Under the pieces are notes generated by a model that worked only from the letters and a program-made list of their open reading frames with translations, was not told the origin of the DNA and searched no databases. This document shows, piece by piece, positions 1 through 5,175 of a stretch of 10,283 bases of DNA (positions within the stretch are counted from its first letter, which is position 1; each line of letters opens with the position of its first letter). The DNA lies in assembly GCA_025356915.1 (NCBI GenBank), contig JANXQG010000395.1, positions 1-10,283 on the forward strand, given 5' to 3'. Made by a program: the position numbers and the translations under genes. The stretch is from Planctomycetota bacterium. GTDB lineage: Bacteria; Planctomycetota; Planctomycetia; Pirellulales; Thermoguttaceae.

Positions 1-568
1 GGAAGCCTTGCACGCGGTTGGAGGGCGAACCGAGCACGGCACACATTGCCGGCGGCACCAGCACGTGCGAAACCAACACGGAGAAGTTCGGCAGTCCCAA
101 CCGCGACGCCTGTACCACGGACATGGCGTTGGCTGGCGCGGTCGTTTCAAAACCGACGCCAAAAAATACAACTTGCCTGCCTGGATTTTTCTGGGCCAAG
201 GTGACGGCGTCCATGGGCGAGTAGACGATTCGCACGTCGCCCCCTTCCGACTTCACCGTGAAGAGATCCTTCGTCGAGCCAGGCACCCGCAGCATATCGC
301 CGAACGAGCAGAAGATCACGTCCGGCCGTGCGGCGATGGCCAACGCCCGATCAATCATCTCCATCGGCGTGACACAGACCGGGCAGCCTGGGCCGTGGAT
401 CAGGTTGATCTCCGGCGGTAACATCTCATCCAGCCCAAAGCGAAGGATGGCGTGGGTTTGCCCCCCGCAGACCTCCATGATATTCCACGGCCGGGTCGTC
501 ATCCGAGCAATGGCCGCTGCCAACTGTTTGGCGGCATCGGCATTTCGATATTCGTCGAGGTACTTCAT
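1..568 (-). CDS. hypD: [NiFe]-hydrogenase maturation factor HypD, N-terminal half (runs off left edge)
   Basis: HypD is the cytoplasmic iron-sulfur scaffold that, with HypC, assembles the Fe(CN)2CO group inserted into [NiFe]-hydrogenases. Reading the minus strand from ATG at 568-566 gives 189 codons with no stop before the edge; the family is about 370 residues, so roughly half is present. Diagnostic motifs are MEVCGGQTH (residues 31-39, conserved Cys34), LIHGPGCPVCVTP (56-68, Cys62 and Cys65), FCSFGDMLRVPGS (86-98), GVGFETTAP (137-145) and SHVLVPPAM (167-175). The start MKYLDEYR matches the usual HypD N-terminus, although no good Shine-Dalgarno precedes it. It lies 64 nt downstream of ribF on the same strand, so co-transcription is likely. 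It implies that the organism makes a [NiFe]-hydrogenase; other hyp genes may follow outside the window. The family call is very secure. Confidence 0.95.
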   Translation of the reverse strand, partial: MKYLDEYRNADAAKQLAAAIARMTTRPWNIMEVCGGQTHAILRFGLDEMLPPEINLIHGPGCPVCVTPMEMIDRALAIAARPDVIFCSFGDMLRVPGSTKDLFTVKSEGGDVRIVYSPMDAVTLAQKNPGRQVVFFGVGFETTAPANAMSVVQASRLGLPNFSVLVSHVLVPPAMCAVLGSPSNRVQGF

Positions 569-632
569 GGCATCCGCTCTGGTCGTTTGTTGATGGTGGC
601 CCGGAAGTCTCTCCTCACGGAACTCTGGCCTC

Positions 633-1568
633 TTACTCGCGATGAACTCCTACGATTCGCTCCGTTTCCCCCACGTCCAGGGACATCTGGTCCGTGAGCT
701 GGCTAGCGGAGTCGAATCGTTGAACGTCTCTCAAGCGGGCCAAGAAATCAACCTCAATCGGCCGACCGTAGAGGTCGCCGTGGTAGTCCAAGAGGAATGC
801 CTCGACCTTTGGTTCCGATTCGTCAAAGGTCGGATTGCTACCCAGACTCATCGCAGTCGCGTACGAGCGGCCGTCGATCCAGGCCAGACCGGCGTAGATT
901 CCTTCACCGGGTAAGAGGGTGTCGATCTCGCCGACGTTGGCCGTTGGATACCCGAGCTTATTTCCGCGGCCCTGGCCATGGACCACCTTCCCACGAATCC
1001 TGTAAGGCCGGGTGAGCAGTTGGGATGCCTCTGCAACCTGGCCGGCGGAAATCAACGTCCGTACGCGGGAACTGGAAACCACTTGGCCCCCCATTTGTAC
1101 CGGATCGACCACTTCCAAGGGAATGCCCGAGTGCTGGCAGAACTGACCAAGAACCTCGATATTGCCGCCGCGATCGTGGCCGAAGAAGAAGTTTTGTCCT
1201 TCAACCAGCCCTCGCGCACGAAGCTGGCCCAGGATGATGCGATCAAAGAACTCACCGGCGGTGAGTGCCAACAAGGACAGATCGGTCGGATAGGCCACGA
1301 TGGCATCGACTCCCAGTTCGTGCAACAAGCACGCCTTCCGCTCGGTCCAACTTAGCGGCGTGGGAGCCTGTAGGGGACGCAAGAGCCGGACCGGATGCGG
1401 ATCGAAGGTAAGAACGACGGCACGAACATTTTGATGTCCGGCCATGTCCAGGAGACGCCCGGCAATGCTGGCGTGACCCCGGTGTACCCCGTCGAAATTT
1501 CCGATCGACACAACGCCGCCACGAAATCGTTCCGGCAGGTCATCTAAGTGACGGTAGAGGGCCGGCAT
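633..1568 (-). CDS. ribF: Bifunctional riboflavin kinase / FAD synthetase (RibF)
   Basis: RibF phosphorylates riboflavin to FMN and adenylates FMN to FAD in the cytoplasm. The 311 residues fit the family length. The N-terminal FAD synthetase (nucleotidyltransferase) module shows SIGNFDGVHRGH (21-32), TFDPHP (54-59), GQNFFFGHDRGGN (124-136) and SSSRVRTLISAGQV (165-178). The C-terminal riboflavin kinase module shows GKVVHGQGRGNKLGYPTANV (193-212, containing the PTAN metal/nucleotide motif), GIYAG (223-227), SLGSNPTF (241-248) and EAFLLDYHGDLYG (256-268). The ATG start is 4 nt past the stop of the DUF4912 gene, suggesting translational coupling, and only a weak GGCGAG-like sequence precedes it. 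In many bacteria ribF lies downstream of rbfA-truB; here it is divergent from the nusA-infB-rbfA cluster, on the other side of the AtpZ-like gene. Confidence 0.96.
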   Translation of the reverse strand: MPALYRHLDDLPERFRGGVVSIGNFDGVHRGHASIAGRLLDMAGHQNVRAVVLTFDPHPVRLLRPLQAPTPLSWTERKACLLHELGVDAIVAYPTDLSLLALTAGEFFDRIILGQLRARGLVEGQNFFFGHDRGGNIEVLGQFCQHSGIPLEVVDPVQMGGQVVSSSRVRTLISAGQVAEASQLLTRPYRIRGKVVHGQGRGNKLGYPTANVGEIDTLLPGEGIYAGLAWIDGRSYATAMSLGSNPTFDESEPKVEAFLLDYHGDLYGRPIEVDFLARLRDVQRFDSASQLTDQMSLDVGETERIVGVHRE

Positions 1569-1572
1569 CAGT

Positions 1573-2886
1573 TCACTCGCCGGGATCGCGTAGCACCGGC
1601 TCCATCACCTTGGTGTTGCGGTCGATTGCAAGCACAATAGTTCGCTGCTCGGCCCCATCGCCGCTATTGGCCACGACAGGCAACACATGACGGTGATCGG
1701 GCAGGCTGAAACGGACGGCGAAGCTGCCATCGGGCCGCAGGCGGACCGGTTCGCCGCGGAGGGTTACGCGGGCGTCGGGTTGGGTGACGCCATGGACGAT
1801 CAGCTCGGCATCGACCTGGAAGCGAAAGTTCTGCTTCGATGCAGCCGCCCCCCGACCGAACTGCGCTAATAGCGAGTCGCCCATGGGCCGGTGCATCTGT
1901 TCCTCGAATATATCCTTCAGGTCGCCATTAGCCCCTTGCTCGGTGGAGCCGGCGGTCATGGCGTAAACTCGGTCGCACTCCTTGGCTACCTCGGACCAGT
2001 TGCGGTCAAAGGTGTCGGCCGAGCCGGGTGTGGGAGTACTCACAACATTGCTGCGGCCGAGGCAATAGAATCGGTTGCCGGGAGCCATGTAGCCGATTTC
2101 CACTTGGTAGCTCTTGGGCGGATTCTGCACGTCGATGTACCAATTGTTCACGCCGCCGTGGATTTCAACGTCGCGTACCACCTTTCGCGAGGCACTGGTC
2201 GTACCGTTGCGGCTGACTTCGTGGAGACGCAGCACCGGTCGGGCAGCATGCCAATGCGGCCCCATCGCCACTTGCGCTCGCTGAATGCTCCGCCGGCTCA
2301 ATTCCCAATAGGCGTGCAGCCAATAGGGATCGCGAACCATCACTACCAGCCGGTCTTTGACGACGTTCCGCCCATCTTCCACGCCGTGGAACACTAGATC
2401 TTTCGCCTCAGCTAAGCGGGCCTTGATCTGCTGTAACCGAAGCTCATCTTTGGCACTGCGAGGCTTCGGCCCCTTTTCAATCAATTTTTTATCTTCCAGC
2501 AATGCCTGCTTTTCGATCGCCTCAAGGGGAACCGAGGTTCCATTTTGACTTACAGATGATTTCGGCAACTTTTCCGGAACGCCCGTCGGCTTTCCTAGTA
2601 AGGCGGTCGAGCCATTCTTCGTGTGCAACCCGTCCTTGGATTGGCCGTTGGTCAACGCGACCTTGTCGGGAATCACCGCAGAGCCATTCTTGGATTGGCC
2701 GTTGGTCGAGTGGCCATTCTTGCAGGAAATAGCATTGCGTTTTGCCGCAACCTTCTTGGCCTGCCGCACGAGGGCATGCACCAGATCATCCTTGCGCATG
2801 TCACGCCAGCCAAGAACTTTGTGCTTCTTGGCCATTTCTGCCAGTTCTTTGACTGTTCGATTCTTGAAATCTACTGGGCTACTCAC
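1573..2886 (-). CDS. DUF4912 protein with N-terminal Rho-N/SAP-like segment
   Basis: Biochemical function is unknown. Of the 437 residues, 9-44 (VKELAEMAKKHKVLGW..MRKDDLVHAL) resemble the Rho N-terminal/SAP-like helical fold that in other proteins binds nucleic acid. Residues 45-150 are a low-complexity linker with NGQSKNG-type repeats and a charged stretch. Residues 150-320 match DUF4912, with the signature LVVMVRDPYWLHAYWEL (180-196). Residues 352-425 (AELIVHGVTQPDARVTLRGEPV..RPDGSFAVRF) look like the beta-rich, Ig-like segment that often ends these proteins. No signal peptide or membrane helix is seen. The start is GTG at 2886-2884, chosen because GGAGG lies 8 nt upstream and the Rho-N segment begins a few residues later. 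It is the first long gene of the minus-strand unit with ribF and hypD. Nucleic-acid binding is inferred only from the N-terminal resemblance. Confidence 0.85.
   Translation of the reverse strand: MSSPVDFKNRTVKELAEMAKKHKVLGWRDMRKDDLVHALVRQAKKVAAKRNAISCKNGHSTNGQSKNGSAVIPDKVALTNGQSKDGLHTKNGSTALLGKPTGVPEKLPKSSVSQNGTSVPLEAIEKQALLEDKKLIEKGPKPRSAKDELRLQQIKARLAEAKDLVFHGVEDGRNVVKDRLVVMVRDPYWLHAYWELSRRSIQRAQVAMGPHWHAARPVLRLHEVSRNGTTSASRKVVRDVEIHGGVNNWYIDVQNPPKSYQVEIGYMAPGNRFYCLGRSNVVSTPTPGSADTFDRNWSEVAKECDRVYAMTAGSTEQGANGDLKDIFEEQMHRPMGDSLLAQFGRGAAASKQNFRFQVDAELIVHGVTQPDARVTLRGEPVRLRPDGSFAVRFSLPDHRHVLPVVANSGDGAEQRTIVLAIDRNTKVMEPVLRDPGE
2636..2707 (-). repeat. 54-bp-spaced direct repeat coding the NGQSK linker
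   Basis: An 18-bp perfect direct repeat (plus-strand TTGGATTGGCCGTTGGTC) occurs at 2636-2653 and 2690-2707, exactly 54 bp apart and so in frame. An accompanying GAGCCATTCTT occurs at 2609-2619 and 2681-2691. It encodes the NGQSKNG/NGQSKDG repeats in the disordered linker of the DUF4912 protein. It probably arose by in-frame duplication, and linker length may vary between strains. Confidence 0.8.
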
Positions 2887-3068
2887 GGGCTATACCTCCG
2901 TTGTTCGGCTTCCTCGCGATCCACCACCGCGGGTGGTCGGCAAACCGGTCGTCGCTCCGGGCGTCCATCTTCCTTATCGAGTCGCATACTGTATTCCTGT
3001 TTCCGCCACATGGCAGGCCCCCCAATGCATTTCTGCGAGATGATTGGGTTGAGACGGAAACCTCTCAT
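2883..3068 (-). CDS. Possible small leader ORF (61 aa) ahead of the DUF4912 gene
   Basis: This reading frame has ATG at 3068-3066 and stops with TGA at 2885-2883, overlapping the DUF4912 GTG start in a GTGA arrangement. The ATG lies 6 nt after a perfect TATAAT box, so a transcript from that promoter would begin at or next to the ATG, and the ORF would be leaderless. The second half is very rich in Arg and Glu (RLDKEDGRPERRPVCRPP and onward); no family is recognised. It could be a translated leader peptide coupled to the next gene, or a chance open frame in a 5' untranslated region. Confidence in coding is low, because an open frame of this length is not remarkable in this DNA. Confidence 0.25.
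   Translation of the reverse strand: MRGFRLNPIISQKCIGGPAMWRKQEYSMRLDKEDGRPERRPVCRPPAVVDREEAEQRRYSP
2895..2899 (-). promoter_or_regulatory. Shine-Dalgarno for the DUF4912 gene
   Basis: On the minus strand GGAGG sits 8 nt before the GTG codon at 2886-2884. This is the clearest Shine-Dalgarno on the left arm and is what decides the GTG start. Confidence 0.65.
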
Positions 3069-3074
3069 ACCAGA

Positions 3075-3103
3075 ATTATACTAAGAAAGCCAAGTTTACG
3101 CAA
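3075..3103 (-). promoter_or_regulatory. Predicted sigma70-type promoter for the DUF4912-ribF-hypD unit
   Basis: On the minus strand TTGCGT (3103-3098) is followed after exactly 17 nt by a perfect TATAAT (3080-3075). The predicted transcription start is near 3068, about 180 nt upstream of the DUF4912 GTG. The surrounding DNA is AT-rich and non-coding apart from the possible small leader ORF. Confidence 0.55.
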
Positions 3104-3156
3104 TCAGTGGAAAATGCGATAAGCAAGGGATTGGACGGATATTCAATACTTAAATC

Positions 3157-3187
3157 TTTATAAAGAAAGCACTTATGTTTTTGACAA
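3157..3187 (-). promoter_or_regulatory. Possible second, upstream minus-strand promoter
   Basis: On the minus strand TTGTCA (3187-3182) and TATAAA (3162-3157) are separated by 19 nt, slightly longer than ideal. The -35 box overlaps a plus-strand TTGACA on the opposite strand. It may be a tandem promoter for the left operon, or chance in AT-rich DNA. Confidence 0.2.
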
Positions 3188-3210
3188 TATTCTTAGCGGA
3201 TTGTGAACAT
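3181..3210 (+). promoter_or_regulatory. Possible plus-strand promoter upstream of the AtpZ-like gene
   Basis: A perfect -35 box TTGACA (3181-3186) is followed after 18 nt by GAACAT (3205-3210), which has only three matches to the -10 consensus. It would give a leader of about 70 nt before the AtpZ-like start. It is weaker than the extended -10 element closer to the gene. Confidence 0.2.
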
Positions 3211-3277
3211 TACTGAATACCCACCATATTGGGGCCCTTCCTGCCAGAGTAATTCGCCGCAAAGTCATGTTTCTCTT

Positions 3278-3286
3278 TGCTATACT
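3278..3286 (+). promoter_or_regulatory. Extended -10 promoter abutting the AtpZ-like start
   Basis: TGC followed by TATACT (-10 box at 3281-3286) forms an extended -10 element; no good -35 box is seen at 16-18 nt. The ATG at 3293 begins 6 nt after the -10 box, where transcription would start, so the message may be leaderless. No Shine-Dalgarno precedes either candidate ATG, which is consistent with that. Confidence 0.4.
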
Positions 3287-3517
3287 ATGAATATGACGAA
3301 AGACACCTCCGATGATCGTTCGCCTATTGCCCGTGCGATCGAGTGGTCGGCCCGGCTGATGACGATCGGATTGGAAATGGCACTTCCGGCCGCCGGTGGG
3401 TATTGGCTCGATCTTCGCATCGGTACGTTACCTGCATTTGTCACCCTGGGGGCGATGTTGGGTTTTGTCGCGGGTATGTTTCATCTCCTACAGATTGCGC
3501 GACAGGGATCCAAGTAA
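3287..3517 (+). CDS. AtpZ/AtpI-family small membrane protein
   Basis: From ATG at 3287 the product is 76 residues with two predicted membrane helices (about 22-42 and 48-70). It carries the AtpZ/AtpI signature GYWLDLRIGTLPAF (38-51) followed by spaced glycines GAMLGFVAG (55-63). Members of this family are normally encoded at the head of F1Fo ATP synthase operons and are implicated in c-ring assembly or Mg2+/Ca2+ handling. No atp gene is adjacent here, so its role is uncertain. An in-frame GTG at 3203 would add 28 residues that do not look like the family. The second ATG at 3293 (74 residues) would be the start if the adjoining -10 element makes a leaderless message. It is divergent from the DUF4912 gene and upstream of nusA on the same strand, with 248 nt between. 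Confidence 0.8.
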   Translation: MNMTKDTSDDRSPIARAIEWSARLMTIGLEMALPAAGGYWLDLRIGTLPAFVTLGAMLGFVAGMFHLLQIARQGSK

Positions 3518-3765
3518 ATTCTTCTGCCAGGGAGCGCGATGCACCACTTGACACTAAACATTTTCACCGATATGCTTATTTGATTACCAAGCTCACTAAG
3601 TCATGCTCTGACAAGATTTTGGAGTGTCTCGGCCCAACTATATGGTCCGGGAGGAGTGAGAACTATTGCCTAAGAATGCCTGACACGGCCCAGTTCGTGA
3701 CGACCTGAATTGACAGGAATCTCCGGGTGGGGTCAGGAATTCTCAAGCCGGGGAAGTGACAATCG
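3518..3765 (+). other. Non-coding leader region upstream of nusA
   Basis: This gap contains no supported gene. rimP, which often precedes nusA in other bacteria, is absent. It holds the TTGACA-N17-TATGCT promoter at 3548-3576 and then about 180 nt of predicted 5' leader. A weak imperfect hairpin, CGGCCC with GGTCCG and one mismatch (3630-3649), and a Shine-Dalgarno-like GGGAGGAG (3649-3656) not followed by a sustained open frame are visible. There is no convincing terminator for the AtpZ-like gene, so read-through into nusA is possible. Confidence 0.6.
3548..3576 (+). promoter_or_regulatory. Predicted sigma70-type promoter for nusA-infB-rbfA
   Basis: A perfect TTGACA (3548-3553) is followed after exactly 17 nt by TATGCT (3571-3576), four matches to TATAAT. 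Transcription would start near 3583, leaving a leader of about 183 nt before nusA. This is the best-formed plus-strand promoter in the window. Confidence 0.55.
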
Positions 3766-5175
3766 ATGGATTCTAGCGAACTGCTCCGGATAGTGGACAC
3801 GATCCACCGCGACAAGAATCTTGAAAAAGAAGTCGTCTTCGAGCTCATCGAAGCCGCGTTGATCTCTGCTGCCAAAAAGCACTACGGCGAAGAAGAAGAT
3901 ATTCAAATCAAAGTCGATCGCCAGAGTGGAGCGATCGCGGGGACGCATAATGGTACTCCCATGGCTCCCGAAGAGATGGCCGAGCGCATTGGTGCACAGA
4001 CAGCCAAGCAGGTGATGATCCAGAAGATTCGTGAGGCCGAGCGAGATTACCTTTTCCGCGAATACGATGAATTGAAAGGGCAACTCGTCACCGGTACGAT
4101 CCAGCGTTACGAAGGCGGTGCGGCCACGGTATCCTTGCAGAATGTTGAAGCGATTCTACCCCGCGGCGAGCAGATCCCGGGCGAATCGCACCATGCCAAC
4201 GAGCGTGTACGAGCGACGGTCTATGAGGTCCGCAAGGTCGGCAGCCGCGTGAAGGTAATCCTCAGCCGCACCAAGCCTCAGCTTGTGCAGCGGATGTTCG
4301 AGCAGGAAATACCCGAGGTTGCCGAGGGCGTAATCGAGATCCGCTCCATCGCACGCGAGCCTGGCTATCGCACGAAGATTGCGGTCACCAGCATGGACCA
4401 GCGGGTCGATTGCGTGGGTGCATGCGTGGGTGTCCGCGGCAACCGCATTAAAAATATCGTGGATGAACTCTCGGGCGAACGGATCGACATCGTCCGTTGG
4501 AGCGACGACCGCCAGGTATTGATTCCCAATGCCCTACAGCCGGCGGAGGTCGAAGAGGTAATTCTTTGTCAGATGCTCGGCCGCGCCATCGTGTTGGTGC
4601 GAGAAGATCAGCTATCGCTGGCTATCGGCAAGCGCGGACAGAACGTCCGTTTGGCGAGTAAACTTTGCGGTTGGGATATCGAAATCATGACCCGCGATGA
4701 GTTGGACGAGCAGATCGAGCGGGCTGTGACGGGCTTTTCGTCGATGGAAGGCATGGAGTCCGAGTTGGCCGAGAAGTTGGTCGGTGAAGGCTTTTTGTCG
4801 TATGACGATCTTTCGATTATTGAGCCTGACGCGTTAATGGAAATGGGCGGGCTTAGCGAAGAGCAGGCCACGCTTATTGTACAGCAAGCCGAAGGCAAGG
4901 CCGAGGAAGCCGAGAAGGTCGCAGTCGAACAGCGCCGCCAGCGGCGCGAAACGGATCGTGCCGAGTCGACTGCCGAGTTGAACAAAGAAAGCGGCGTCGG
5001 CGAAAGCAAGGAAGGCGAGACTGCCGTGGCCTTACAGACTGAAGACGAACCATCCGATGCTGCCGTTGAGCCGATTGTGGAGCAGGTCGAGGGCAGCAGC
5101 GTTTCATCCGTCGTCGCCGAAGAGGTTTCTCCCACCGATCACTCCGGCGACGGCGATCATCGTGAGAATACTTGA
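3766..5175 (+). CDS. nusA: Transcription elongation/termination factor NusA
   Basis: NusA binds RNA polymerase and RNA, modulating pausing, termination and antitermination. The 469 residues contain an N-terminal polymerase-binding domain (1-100), an S1 domain (about 104-168), KH1 (about 171-250, with VGACVGVRGNRIKNIVDEL), KH2 (about 270-308, with LAIGKRGQNVRLASKLCGW) and one helix-hairpin-helix-like unit (about 318-376, GFLSYDDLSIIEPDALMEMG). An acidic low-complexity tail ends the protein. Compared with E. coli NusA, about 30 residues of the N-terminal domain are missing between DRQSG and IGAQTAKQV, a form I associate with planctomycetes. E. coli NusA has two acidic repeats; here one is seen. 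The ATG at 3766 has a modest GGGGAAG about 9 nt upstream. It is the first gene of the right-arm operon and overlaps infB by 4 nt. Confidence 0.97.
   Translation: MDSSELLRIVDTIHRDKNLEKEVVFELIEAALISAAKKHYGEEEDIQIKVDRQSGAIAGTHNGTPMAPEEMAERIGAQTAKQVMIQKIREAERDYLFREYDELKGQLVTGTIQRYEGGAATVSLQNVEAILPRGEQIPGESHHANERVRATVYEVRKVGSRVKVILSRTKPQLVQRMFEQEIPEVAEGVIEIRSIAREPGYRTKIAVTSMDQRVDCVGACVGVRGNRIKNIVDELSGERIDIVRWSDDRQVLIPNALQPAEVEEVILCQMLGRAIVLVREDQLSLAIGKRGQNVRLASKLCGWDIEIMTRDELDEQIERAVTGFSSMEGMESELAEKLVGEGFLSYDDLSIIEPDALMEMGGLSEEQATLIVQQAEGKAEEAEKVAVEQRRQRRETDRAESTAELNKESGVGESKEGETAVALQTEDEPSDAAVEPIVEQVEGSSVSSVVAEEVSPTDHSGDGDHRENT

Larger units (their letters stand above)
2887..3286. other. Divergent intergenic region (AT-rich, promoters on both strands)
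   Basis: This 400-nt stretch separates the divergent left and right arms. Its left part (2887-3060) has ordinary base composition and would be transcribed as the leader of the DUF4912 gene. The part from about 3060 to 3290 is strikingly AT-rich compared with the flanking genes and holds the predicted promoters on both strands. An AAGAAAGC direct repeat occurs at 3083-3090 and 3163-3170, each just after TTATA. No RNA gene or factor-independent terminator was recognised. Confidence 0.6.

Noticed and set aside
8..593. Plus-strand open frames opposite hypD
   Set aside because: They are antisense to a clear HypD reading with multiple diagnostic motifs, and their translations show no family features.
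2609..2720. Repeats in the DUF4912 linker as a CRISPR-like array
   Set aside because: There are only two imperfectly arranged copies, in frame within a gene, with no spacers of constant length.
3203..3286. GTG at 3203 as an upstream start for the AtpZ-like protein
   Set aside because: The added 28 residues (MNITEYPPYWG and onward) do not resemble the family N-terminus, overlap the predicted promoter and have no Shine-Dalgarno.
3630..3649. Hairpin in the nusA leader as a factor-independent terminator
   Set aside because: The stem is short with an internal mismatch, and no T-run follows it.
3710..3738. TTGACA at 3710-3715 as a promoter close to nusA
   Set aside because: At 17 nt downstream the sequence is TCAGGA, and nothing like TATAAT is found at 16-18 nt.
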